The translations under genes were made by a program, and so were the position numbers. The notes beneath the pieces were generated by a model that saw only the letters and a program-made list of their open reading frames with translations, was not told where the DNA came from and made no database searches. A DNA stretch of 8,556 nucleotides, from NCBI GenBank assembly GCA_031278965.1, contig JAITJJ010000031.1, forward strand, positions 1 to 8,556. The letters are read 5' to 3'. Below, in pieces: positions 1-7,063 of the stretch. How positions within the stretch are numbered: position 1 is the stretch's first letter; each line of letters begins with the position of its first letter. The stretch is from Deferribacteraceae bacterium (lineage in GTDB: Bacteria > Chrysiogenota > Deferribacteres > Deferribacterales > JAISNW01).

Positions 1-39
1 CTCTAAATAACTCCAAAAATAATACAGCGCTCAATAAAA

Positions 40-101
40 GTCATCCCTGGAGGGACAAATTCACAAGTGAATATGCGGGACATTATCACAAGTGAATCAG
101 A
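40..101. repeat. Palindrome-rich block with 25-bp-period direct repeat
   Basis: Two copies of a 21-bp sequence (52-72 and 77-97) differ at only three adjacent positions and lie exactly 25 bp apart; each contains GGGACA followed by TCACAAGTGAAT. The first copy contains a perfect palindrome, ATTCAC-AA-GTGAAT (59-72). The second keeps only the core TCAC-AA-GTGA (86-95). Just before them is another perfect inverted repeat, TCCCT-GG-AGGGA (44-55), preceded by GTCA. The 25-bp period is not a multiple of three, so this is not a protein repeat. It could be a paired operator upstream of the promoter at 129-157, or a copy of a dispersed intergenic repeat of the GTCATCCC...GGGA type known from many genomes. 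The repeats are seen directly; the role is inference. Confidence 0.6.
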
Positions 102-128
102 AGCGAAATCATTCAAATATATATTTAC

Positions 129-157
129 TTGACAAAAAATAAAACATAAGATAAATT
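129..157 (+). promoter_or_regulatory. Putative sigma70-type promoter of the glyS-gsp operon
   Basis: A perfect -35 hexamer TTGACA (129-134) is followed after 17 bp by TAAATT (152-157), which matches four of six positions of the TATAAT consensus. The spacer is A-rich. Transcription would start near 164 and leave a leader of about 135 nt before the glyS ATG. It is the best promoter-like sequence in the non-coding part of the window, and all seven genes downstream are closely packed. The tandem palindromes at 59-97 lie roughly 70-100 bp upstream of the predicted start, where activators commonly bind. Confidence 0.55.
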
Positions 158-183
158 TAATAATATTGCATCCCCCTTTTGGC

Positions 184-199
184 ACTGTTTGAAAACAGT
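184..199. repeat. Perfect 7+7 inverted repeat in the glyS leader
   Basis: ACTGTTT and AAACAGT face each other across a 2-bp GA spacer. On DNA this could be an operator. In RNA it would form a six-pair stem with a four-base loop. It lies between the predicted transcription start and the glyS start codon. It resembles a LexA box (CTGT-N8-ACAG), but the spacing between CTGT and ACAG is six, not eight. No T tract follows, so a terminator is unlikely. The function is unknown. Confidence 0.4.
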
Positions 200-299
200 A
201 AGGTTTATTGAATGGGGAAAACATCTGTAAATAAATTTGGAATTTGCACACAGCCAGGGAGCTTCCAATAGAAAATACGTATATTTATCAGAGCAAACC

Positions 300-2342
300 A
301 TGTCATTTTATCTTTTAGAGATTGCCTGCGAGGAACTCCCTGCGGTTTTTGTAACAGCTGCTGCGGAATACGCAAAGGATAGGGCGGCGAAAGAGTTAAA
401 CGAGTTAAAGCTCTCTTTTGATGAAATCCGCTCCGGCACATCCCCCAGACGAATTTATCTTTATATTTCCGGTCTCCCTGAAAAACAGTGTGATTATGAA
501 GAGAGCTTTCAAGGTCCGCCCGCCTCCGCCGCTTTTAACCCAGACGGTTCTTTAAGCCCTGTCGGAGAGAAATTTGTCAAGGCAAAATCTCTCGATGAAT
601 ACAAGAGAGAAGCAACCCCCAAAGGAGAGTATCTGACGGGGATAAAACGCTTTACGGGGGCGGATACGGATAAGCTTATCTCCGCTTTTGCCTCCCGCCT
701 TATCCTATCCTTCCCCTCCCCTAAAGCAATGCGCTGGGGCGCCCTTTCCATAGCTTTTGCTCGTCCTATCCGCTATATTCTCTCCATTTTTGACGGGAAA
801 CTCCTTCCGCTTGATATTAAAGAGCTAACATACACGGACGAGATAACCGCCCACCGCTTTCTCTCTCCTCTTCCGATTAAAGTAACAGGCTTTGACGCCT
901 ATAAAAAAGCCCTTGCAGACGGTTACGTTATTGCGGATATATCTGAACGCGTTAAACGGATAAAAAATGAGATTAAAACGCTTTCAGAAAAAGGAAATTA
1001 TATTGCTGAAGATGATGAATCGCTAATCTGTGAGATCGCCAACCTTACTGAATACCCGCTTGCCGTAGAAGGGAGTTTTAACGAGGCGTTTTTGGAACTT
1101 CCCCCTTCTGTCCTCTCGGTTACAATGAAAAAACATCAAAAATTCTTCCCGCTTTATCAGAACGGAAAGTTGCTTCCAAAATTCATAGGTTTTTCAAATA
1201 TGCTCCCTGTCGGCGGTGATTTTACCCTAATTAGGGAAGGCTATGAAAAAGTTCTTGCCGCCCGCCTGAGCGATGCCCTCTTCTTCTACCGCAACGACAG
1301 GGACGTTTCTCTGAAAGAGCAGACAGCAAAGTTAAGGAATGTTGTTTATTTTGAAAAACTGGGTACTCTTTACGATAAAACCAAACGTGTAGCAGCAATT
1401 GCCAGATATCTCGGGAAAACCCTAAATATTGACAAACAGGATAAAATCGCCGAAGCCGCATCCATTGCCAAGGCGGATTTATTGAGCGAGATGGTTTTTG
1501 AACTCCCTGAACTTCAGGGGATAATGGGAAAATACTATGCCCTTTATCAAGGGTATAATGAAGAGATTGCACAGGCGCTTGAGGAGCAATATCTCCCAAG
1601 ATATGCAGGGGATAAGCTCCCGCAAGGCGTTATCGGCGGAATCCTCGCGCTCTCGGATCGCATTGATACCATATCCGCGGCTTTCAGCGTGGAAATGATC
1701 CCCACAGGAAGCCTTGACCCATATGGTTTGCGGCGCACCGCCATAGGGATCATAAATATTGTAGAAAATTTTGGGTGGAGACTCTCCCTTAAAGAGTTTG
1801 CGGATTTTGCCGCCGCCCAAGTGAACGCGAACGCGGAAATTGCAGATGAGGTTCTAGGTTATATACTCTCCCGCCAAAAACAGATTTTGTCCCAGAGCGG
1901 AGTAACAGGTGAAGCCTATGATATTTCCGCCGTATTAAGGGATAGTCTCATAGATATCAGAATCCGTGCGGAGCTTATTGCAAATTCTAAAGACAACGCC
2001 AATCTTGCTTCTGTTGCGGCGGCTTATAAGAGGATTAACAATATCCTTAAAAAATCCGGCGAGTGCTCGAAAGAAAGCTCACAAACTGACAAAATCCTCT
2101 TTGAATTTGAGGAGGAGGACGCTCTTTATAATCTGTATATAAGCCGTTTCCCCTATATTGCGAAATTTATAGCTGACAGGGAGTGGCTTGAAACACTCCG
2201 CGAGCTTGAAACGTTTGCGGAACCGCTGAACGCATATTTCAGCAAGGTAATGGTAATGCATGAAGTGCCTAAAATCCGCAATAACCGCCTTTCAATGCTA
2301 TCCGCTTTAAAAAAACTATTCAACTCCACAGGGCTGACATAA
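300..2342 (+). CDS. glyS: Glycyl-tRNA synthetase beta subunit
   Basis: This is the beta subunit of the alpha2beta2 glycyl-tRNA synthetase, a cytoplasmic enzyme that charges tRNA-Gly; beta mainly recognises and binds the tRNA while alpha (GlyQ) holds the catalytic core. The 680 residues match the usual length of about 690. Family landmarks are in order: LLEI.CEELP near the N-terminus (residues 5-14), SPRR (48-51), MRWG (144-147), HRF (185-187), MKKHQKFFP (276-284), LGTLYDKT (354-361), the HD-like stretch around ADLLSEMVFELPELQGIMGKYYA (392-414), QYLPRYAGD (430-438), DPYGLRR (473-479), and a C-terminal anticodon-binding region ending NNRLSML. An in-frame TTG at 237 would add 21 residues that do not resemble the family, so the ATG at 300 is chosen, although its Shine-Dalgarno is weak. 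No glyQ precedes it in the window. gspK follows after 13 nt. The identification is secure. Confidence 0.97.
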   Translation: MSFYLLEIACEELPAVFVTAAAEYAKDRAAKELNELKLSFDEIRSGTSPRRIYLYISGLPEKQCDYEESFQGPPASAAFNPDGSLSPVGEKFVKAKSLDEYKREATPKGEYLTGIKRFTGADTDKLISAFASRLILSFPSPKAMRWGALSIAFARPIRYILSIFDGKLLPLDIKELTYTDEITAHRFLSPLPIKVTGFDAYKKALADGYVIADISERVKRIKNEIKTLSEKGNYIAEDDESLICEIANLTEYPLAVEGSFNEAFLELPPSVLSVTMKKHQKFFPLYQNGKLLPKFIGFSNMLPVGGDFTLIREGYEKVLAARLSDALFFYRNDRDVSLKEQTAKLRNVVYFEKLGTLYDKTKRVAAIARYLGKTLNIDKQDKIAEAASIAKADLLSEMVFELPELQGIMGKYYALYQGYNEEIAQALEEQYLPRYAGDKLPQGVIGGILALSDRIDTISAAFSVEMIPTGSLDPYGLRRTAIGIINIVENFGWRLSLKEFADFAAAQVNANAEIADEVLGYILSRQKQILSQSGVTGEAYDISAVLRDSLIDIRIRAELIANSKDNANLASVAAAYKRINNILKKSGECSKESSQTDKILFEFEEEDALYNLYISRFPYIAKFIADREWLETLRELETFAEPLNAYFSKVMVMHEVPKIRNNRLSMLSALKKLFNSTGLT

Positions 2343-2355
2343 ATATACTCCGATT

Positions 2356-3300
2356 ATGTTTAAGCAATCCCCTTTTAGTAAACGCGGCGGCGTTCTTTTA
2401 ACTGTCCTTATGGTTATAGCTTTTTCTCTGGGGATTGGGATGGCAGTTTTTGAGCGGGCAGGCGAGTCATACCGTGAAGTGCTTGACCGTCAGGGGGATG
2501 CCCAGGGTGCGATATATGCAGGCAGCGCTCTGAGAGTCGCCCAATACCTAATGGGGAAGAACAATGCTGCCTATGACGCTTCTGACAGCCTGTGGACTTT
2601 TATCCCCCCCATACCCGTGAATAACGGGTTCGTAGCTATCACTATACAGGCGGCGGATGATAGGCTCCCGGTAAACTCTCTTGCAGAGTCCGATGAGAAA
2701 AAATCCGAAAGGATAAGAAACGCTTTTGAAAAGTTATTTCTTGATTCGGAGCTTGACTTGGAGGATGCAGACCAGTGGAGATCCCTTCATGATTGGGTGG
2801 TTGCATCCGATGCCGTCCCTCTCGCTATGAATATATTCTCAACGGAATTTAACCGCGAGGGCACCCCCTATACGGCAAAACATGCCCCGCTTACAACTCT
2901 TTATGAGATCCGTTTGGTGCCCGGCTTTCCGAAAATTTATAAAGAGCTTGCGCAATATATCTGTATGGGGGAGAGGGAGCCGAAAATCAATATAAATTTC
3001 GCAAGCGAGCCGGTTATATCCGCTCTAATACCTGAACTTGAGCCGTATGCTGCAAATATAGTAGCAGCACGCAATGAAGAGCCGTTTACTTCCAAAGACG
3101 ACATTTATAAATTGATAGGCAATCAAGAGGCTTATACTGCCGCTCTCCCATTTTTTGATGTTAAAAGTACATTTTTTTATGTTAAAATAGAGGTGAGTAT
3201 TCTGGAATCTGTCTGGTTTTATCACGCCCTTATGAAGCGGAACGGGAACAGATATGCCATTATGAATTATATTGAAGGAAAAGATGTCGTATATTTTTAG
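2356..3300 (+). CDS. gspK: Type II secretion minor pseudopilin GspK
   Basis: GspK is the large minor pseudopilin that, with GspI and GspJ, caps the tip of the T2SS pseudopilus in the periplasm. The 314-residue product begins with a short basic leader and KRGG followed by a hydrophobic helix (residues 12-31), which fits a prepilin-peptidase site after Gly and the GspK habit of lacking the usual Glu5. The rest follows the family: DDRLPVNSL (101-109, equivalent of the D..G.INLN segment), LHDWVVASDA (144-153), REGTPYTAKHAPLTTLYEIRL (167-187), VPGFP.IY (188-195), KININFASEPVISAL (210-224), a helix-hairpin-helix-like AANIVAARNEEPFTSKDDI (232-250), and the closing FFDVKSTFFYVKIEV beta hairpin. The start is 13 nt after glyS, without an obvious Shine-Dalgarno. 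gspL begins 5 nt after its stop. Neither gspI nor gspJ is in the window. The call is strong. Confidence 0.92.
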   Translation: MFKQSPFSKRGGVLLTVLMVIAFSLGIGMAVFERAGESYREVLDRQGDAQGAIYAGSALRVAQYLMGKNNAAYDASDSLWTFIPPIPVNNGFVAITIQAADDRLPVNSLAESDEKKSERIRNAFEKLFLDSELDLEDADQWRSLHDWVVASDAVPLAMNIFSTEFNREGTPYTAKHAPLTTLYEIRLVPGFPKIYKELAQYICMGEREPKININFASEPVISALIPELEPYAANIVAARNEEPFTSKDDIYKLIGNQEAYTAALPFFDVKSTFFYVKIEVSILESVWFYHALMKRNGNRYAIMNYIEGKDVVYF

Positions 3301-3305
3301 GAACA

Positions 3306-4304
3306 TTGGTATCAGACGGTATGGATAACCTATACTTTGTAAAAGATGGTCTAATATATAACTTGCGTGAAGAGGGAGCGCGCAGGACTCTTCCTATTAC
3401 TCCTGATATATCCGGCGATTACAGTGTTTTATTATCCGATGATTATTTTTTTTACACGAGGGTAGGAAAACTAAATGTAAAAAAGAGGAAGGTGGGAGCC
3501 ATTGCCGAAAACTATCTGTCGGCGGCTTTCCCGATGGATCTCTTGGGCGGGTTCATATTATTTGAAAATAAAGGGGTTTATACAGCCCTTATATATAAAC
3601 AGGAGTTTTTGGAGCATGCAAGCGCCCTTCAGAACTTTTTGAACAGAGCAAAAAAGATTTCCACAGCGTTCTGCGAGCTCTCAAAAAACTATAGCGAATT
3701 TATATTCAGCACAGGGGAGCGCTTTTATTCCATTAAAGACAATGCCCTGACCGTTGTTGCCTCCGCTGAAAACGCCGCAACAATAGAGGACTGCATCTAT
3801 TCGCTTAAAAGTTTAAAATGTGATCTGAATATTCCCCTAACCAAAAGGATAAAAGCAGGTTTTAAAGGTTATTATAAAGCCGCAGCGGTTTTCGCCCTCT
3901 CTTTTCTCTTTTTTTTGGGCGGAAATATCTTTTCCCTATCTGACGCCAAAAGGAAAGAAAAAGAGCTTTCCGCACAGCTTGCAGAGCTTTACGCCTCTGC
4001 CGGAGTAGCAGGTGAGCGGGACCCGTATGGGGCACTGACAAAGTTATCAAACAATCAGAGTGAGGCAACGCTCTCTCCGCTTGGCATATTGACCGTTACG
4101 GCGGAAGCGGCAGGGGCGGATATTGCTTTTGATACATTTTCCATAAACGATCGCTCTGTCCGTATTGAAGGGAAGGCGGCAAACTTTGCTTCTGTGGACA
4201 GCATGGTAAAAAATCTGGAAAGAAGTTTGCAAAAGCAGATAAATTTGGAAGATACCCGGCAAAATGGGGATAAAGTGACTTTTTCCGTCAGGTATACGCC
4301 ATGA
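3306..4304 (+). CDS. gspL: Type II secretion inner-membrane platform protein GspL-like
   Basis: GspL is a single-pass inner-membrane protein whose cytoplasmic actin-like domain binds the GspE ATPase and whose periplasmic domain pairs with GspM. This 332-residue product has a cytoplasmic part (about 1-188), one transmembrane helix (about 190-209), a charged, probably coiled-coil linker (DAKRKEKELSAQLAELYASAG, then RDPYGAL, which resembles the family's VVDPR..L segment), and a ferredoxin-like periplasmic domain (about 257-332). The N-terminal domain is short and divergent and shows no clear nucleotide-binding motif. The start is uncertain: a TTG at 3306 has AGGA four bases upstream, whereas an ATG at 3321 has no clear ribosome site; the frame is open upstream only to 3276. 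Its stop overlaps the gspM start (ATGA). The assignment relies on topology and its place between gspK and gspM more than on sequence motifs. Confidence 0.78.
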   Translation: MVSDGMDNLYFVKDGLIYNLREEGARRTLPITPDISGDYSVLLSDDYFFYTRVGKLNVKKRKVGAIAENYLSAAFPMDLLGGFILFENKGVYTALIYKQEFLEHASALQNFLNRAKKISTAFCELSKNYSEFIFSTGERFYSIKDNALTVVASAENAATIEDCIYSLKSLKCDLNIPLTKRIKAGFKGYYKAAAVFALSFLFFLGGNIFSLSDAKRKEKELSAQLAELYASAGVAGERDPYGALTKLSNNQSEATLSPLGILTVTAEAAGADIAFDTFSINDRSVRIEGKAANFASVDSMVKNLERSLQKQINLEDTRQNGDKVTFSVRYTP

Positions 4305-4810
4305 TTAATGATCTGAAGAGATACCGCCAGCTATTCAAAGATTTTCATTTCCGACAGCAATTCATGACCGCGCTTTTGGTAGCATTGGCGGTAGTATTCA
4401 TATTCTACGGAACCTTTGTTCTGTTTGGAGAAAGTGTGCAGGCGAGCATTAAAAACGCCGAACAGTTGCAGGAGCGTGTTACAAATGTTAAAAGCAGCAT
4501 AGCAAAGATTGAAAAGAACACCGCCCAAACAAAAACTTTGTCAACCGGTCTTTTAACATATGTGCAAGGGTTAAGCGGGCAGCTTACGGGCGGCGGGAAA
4601 TTCACCAACATTAAGATAATTAATGCCACAACGCGTCAGGAACAGGTTTCTTTCAAAACCGAAAATCTTGTGTATAATGATTTTGTGAATTTACTGAAAG
4701 AGTTTGAAAATTACGGCAATGTTCAGATAAAGTCCTTGTCCGTCAATAAGCGGTTTGACAACCCTAAACGCATTGATGCCCTTTGGGATATTGTGAGAGC
4801 AGAACAGTGA
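4301..4810 (+). CDS. gspM: Type II secretion inner-membrane platform protein GspM-like
   Basis: GspM is a small bitopic inner-membrane protein that dimerises with GspL in the T2SS assembly platform. The 169-residue product has the expected plan: a short cytoplasmic N-terminus with charged residues, one transmembrane helix (about 21-42), a predicted coiled coil (about 45-80, rich in K, E, Q and N), and a compact ferredoxin-like periplasmic domain (about 100-169) with the NDFVNLLKEFENYGNVQIKSLSV segment typical of GspM/PilO-type folds. The ATG overlaps the gspL stop by 4 nt, and AGG lies 8 nt upstream. The GTGA overlap at its own stop couples it to the next gene. PilO-like is the alternative by fold, but the neighbouring gspK and gspN make GspM the better name. 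Confidence 0.82.
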   Translation: MINDLKRYRQLFKDFHFRQQFMTALLVALAVVFIFYGTFVLFGESVQASIKNAEQLQERVTNVKSSIAKIEKNTAQTKTLSTGLLTYVQGLSGQLTGGGKFTNIKIINATTRQEQVSFKTENLVYNDFVNLLKEFENYGNVQIKSLSVNKRFDNPKRIDALWDIVRAEQ

Positions 4811-5526
4811 AAAAGGCTTTGATGCACATATCAGTATTCTTGGCTGTCTTCACTGTGTCCGCGGTGATATTCTTTCCCCTTGACCAAGCGGCAAAAAAAG
4901 GGATGAACGCCCTGATAAAAGATAATAAATTGCCTCTGGTTTATAAAGATTTGGATATTGGGTTCTTTTCCGCCTCTATTATCGAACCCGCCCTTTATTT
5001 TAACGGGAATATTGTGGATTTAGGGGAGATTAATGTCAGATATTCCCCTCTTTCGCTCATAAGCCGCAAAGTATCAGCCGCTATGGAAAACGGGTTTGTT
5101 GCCATTACGGCGGAGAACACAAAAGATATCCTAAATTTAAGAGGCAGCCTTGATGCGGAGCGTATATCAAAGATTGCGGGGCAGTCTGCTAACGGCACTT
5201 TAAATATAAATTTCTCATACGAATATATCTCTAAAAACGGGGTATGGGATGCCGCTTCCGATAACTTCGCTTTACAAACCCCTTTTATAAAAGTTGAAGG
5301 CGCCAACCTAAAAGCAAACGGGATTGTAACAGGCAATACCTTTATGATTCAAACTTTTTCATCCGAAGGTGATTTCCCGTTAACCCTTGAAGGGCAGATA
5401 CGCCTTGATCCTGTAAATATAGGGGCATCCCGTTTAAATCTGAGCGGAGAGGTAAGCCTTGCAGGTACCCCAACTCCATTTGCCCTGCAGGGAACTATTT
5501 CAGCTCTAAAGTTCTCTTTAAAGTAA
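4807..5526 (+). CDS. gspN: Type II secretion accessory protein GspN-like
   Basis: The 239-residue product has one N-terminal transmembrane segment (about 5-23) immediately followed by FFPLDQAAKKGMNAL, which matches the FPLD opening of GspN proteins, and then a long beta-rich periplasmic region with AsmA-like features (LDIGFFSASIIEPALYF, LGEINVRYSPLSLI, LRGSLDAERI, LEGQIRLDPVNI). GspN is present in only some T2SS operons and is not needed in all of them; its exact role is poorly defined. The GTG at 4807 is preferred over an upstream ATG at 4783 because it gives a 4-nt GTGA overlap with the gspM stop and puts the basic MKKA directly before the hydrophobic helix; GAGAG lies about 8-10 nt upstream. 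No catalytic residues are expected or seen. Confidence 0.78.
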   Translation: MKKALMHISVFLAVFTVSAVIFFPLDQAAKKGMNALIKDNKLPLVYKDLDIGFFSASIIEPALYFNGNIVDLGEINVRYSPLSLISRKVSAAMENGFVAITAENTKDILNLRGSLDAERISKIAGQSANGTLNINFSYEYISKNGVWDAASDNFALQTPFIKVEGANLKANGIVTGNTFMIQTFSSEGDFPLTLEGQIRLDPVNIGASRLNLSGEVSLAGTPTPFALQGTISALKFSLK

Positions 5527-5530
5527 ACTT

Positions 5531-7063
5531 ATGAACGATATAGAAAACCTCCTTAAAATAGCGAAGGTTGAACAGTTTTCCCCCAACGAAATAATAGCAG
5601 AGGAAGGCGCAAATCCCGACAGTATGTTCATATTGTTAAAAGGGTGTGCCGGAGTATATAAAAATTATGGGAAAAACAATGAAAAACAGTTAGAAGTGTT
5701 AAATACTGGGGCTTTTTTTGGAGAGATGTCGCTTTTTTTAGGGAATAAACGGCTTGATACAGTTGTTGCAGAGAGCGACGCTGTGGTATTGACCATAGAA
5801 AGGATAAACGCCCGTCAGGTGTTTGCGGCGGAACCGGATATAACGCTTTTTATCATGGAAACACTTTTTGCAAGATTAAACTATATCCTTGCCGAATGTG
5901 AGGAACGGGCGGCAAAACTTGGAACAACACCCAAACCTCCGCTTAAAGAGTATGTATTTAAAGTAAATAATCCCAAAGGCGACTGTCTGTATTCCTATAA
6001 AAAAGGGGAAACTCTATCCCGAGGGAAAGCACAGAATCTTTACTTTATTCTCAACGGGAAGGCGCAACTCTATTTTAATTACGGCAAAGCAGGCGAATTT
6101 CCGTTAGGTTGGTTCACAACAGGAAATTTTTTCGGCGAATCCATCTTGGGCAGTATTGCAGCGGTTGCAGCGGAAGACACCTTAATTCTGGTTTTAAATA
6201 ACAGAACCGCCCACAAATTCTTTGCCAACGAGCCGGAGGCAACTTTCCGTATTATAGAGACTACCTGTGACCGCTTGGATATATTACATAACCACTATGA
6301 AGCTTTTTTTGCAAATAAGCTTACCACAGACGGTTACCGCTCTCATATCCTCTTTCCAGACGGGCACAAAGTCTATGAAGGGGGGATAAACCGCAAGTGC
6401 AAACTTCTGTTTGAGCGTTATCACTCCTGCCCCATCTGCAAAAAAAAGTTTGTCGCAGCCTGCGTGAGGGAGAAGGATTTAACCTTAATATCATCCGATG
6501 AGGATTTTCGTCCGCACTATAACGAAGTTGATCCGTTGCACTATTCGGCGCTCACATGTCCGCAGTGTTGGTTCAGCGCTCCGGAGGAGTATTTTACTTC
6601 CGCTTACTACACAAGAACAATCTTTGAAGAAAAGCTTGCCCCGTATAAACTTCAGATGAAATACTCTTTTCAGCAAGATGTAAACAGCGTTTTCAACTCT
6701 TATTACCTTGCCTCCGTATGTGCCCCCCTATGCTATACAACAAACGCTCCCCTTGTTATGGGGCATATCTGGCAGAGGATAGCATGGCTTTATGATGATT
6801 GCAACGATCCTGCCATGCGGGATATGGCACTTAGATACTCGCTTAATTATTTTAATTCTGCTTACGCAACGGGCATAATCCCTGCCAAGCAGCTTCATCA
6901 TACTATGATAGTGATAGGGGTACAAAATTTTAGGCTGGGTAGATATTACGAGGCTCTTGCGATTTTAGATAAAACTATAAATTTAAAAGGGATTTCAGAG
7001 AGCAATAGACTGAAAACTTCGGAGATATTAAAAAAGTACCGTGACAGCAAGCAGAATGATTAA
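5531..7063 (+). CDS. Tandem cyclic-nucleotide-binding domains fused to DUF2225
   Basis: The 510-residue product has no signal peptide or transmembrane segment and is probably cytoplasmic. Residues about 1-125 form a cyclic-nucleotide-binding-type beta barrel with FGEMSLF (63-69) and Arg74 in GNKR, the region that contacts the cNMP phosphate in the CRP family. Residues about 140-260 form a second such domain with FGES (201-204) but no following arginine, so it has probably lost ligand binding. From about 270 to the end is a DUF2225-type region: CPIC (300-303) and CPQC (343-346) form a likely zinc site, with DEDFRPHY between them, followed by a helical, TPR-like tail (WQRIAWLYDD; YYEALAILDKTI). 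There is no helix-turn-helix, so it is not a CRP-like transcription factor. It starts 4 nt after gspN with a weak ribosome site, and its last codons overlap the next gene. It is likely a cNMP- or stress-sensing regulator acting through protein contacts; the partner is unknown. Confidence 0.85.
   Translation: MNDIENLLKIAKVEQFSPNEIIAEEGANPDSMFILLKGCAGVYKNYGKNNEKQLEVLNTGAFFGEMSLFLGNKRLDTVVAESDAVVLTIERINARQVFAAEPDITLFIMETLFARLNYILAECEERAAKLGTTPKPPLKEYVFKVNNPKGDCLYSYKKGETLSRGKAQNLYFILNGKAQLYFNYGKAGEFPLGWFTTGNFFGESILGSIAAVAAEDTLILVLNNRTAHKFFANEPEATFRIIETTCDRLDILHNHYEAFFANKLTTDGYRSHILFPDGHKVYEGGINRKCKLLFERYHSCPICKKKFVAACVREKDLTLISSDEDFRPHYNEVDPLHYSALTCPQCWFSAPEEYFTSAYYTRTIFEEKLAPYKLQMKYSFQQDVNSVFNSYYLASVCAPLCYTTNAPLVMGHIWQRIAWLYDDCNDPAMRDMALRYSLNYFNSAYATGIIPAKQLHHTMIVIGVQNFRLGRYYEALAILDKTINLKGISESNRLKTSEILKKYRDSKQND

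Noticed and set aside
3..95. Left-open plus-strand frame ending at a TGA (93-95), possible tail of an upstream gene
   Set aside because: The tail runs into the repeat block and resembles no known C-terminus, including that of GlyQ; too short to support.
40..101. CRISPR remnant
   Set aside because: Only two copies with almost no spacer between them (25-bp period), no further repeats and no cas genes.
184..199. LexA (SOS) box
   Set aside because: The spacing between CTGT and ACAG is six rather than eight bases.
3..251. Minus-strand 82-residue reading frame across the upstream region
   Set aside because: It crosses the palindromic repeats and the promoter, has no recognisable domain and an odd composition, and is best explained as chance in AT-rich repeat DNA.
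237..299. In-frame TTG start giving a 21-residue longer GlyS
   Set aside because: The extension is unlike the family N-terminus, while the ATG at 300 gives the canonical opening.
1231..1820. Several minus-strand open frames opposite glyS
   Set aside because: They are shadows of a clearly conserved plus-strand gene and encode nothing recognisable.
4783..4806. Upstream ATG start for gspN
   Set aside because: It would lie well inside gspM and place extra charged residues before the basic MKKA and membrane helix; the GTG at 4807 gives the usual 4-nt overlap.
5483..5492. CCCTGCAGGG palindrome near the end of gspN
   Set aside because: It is inside coding sequence, has no T tract after it, and a 10-bp palindrome is expected by chance at this scale.
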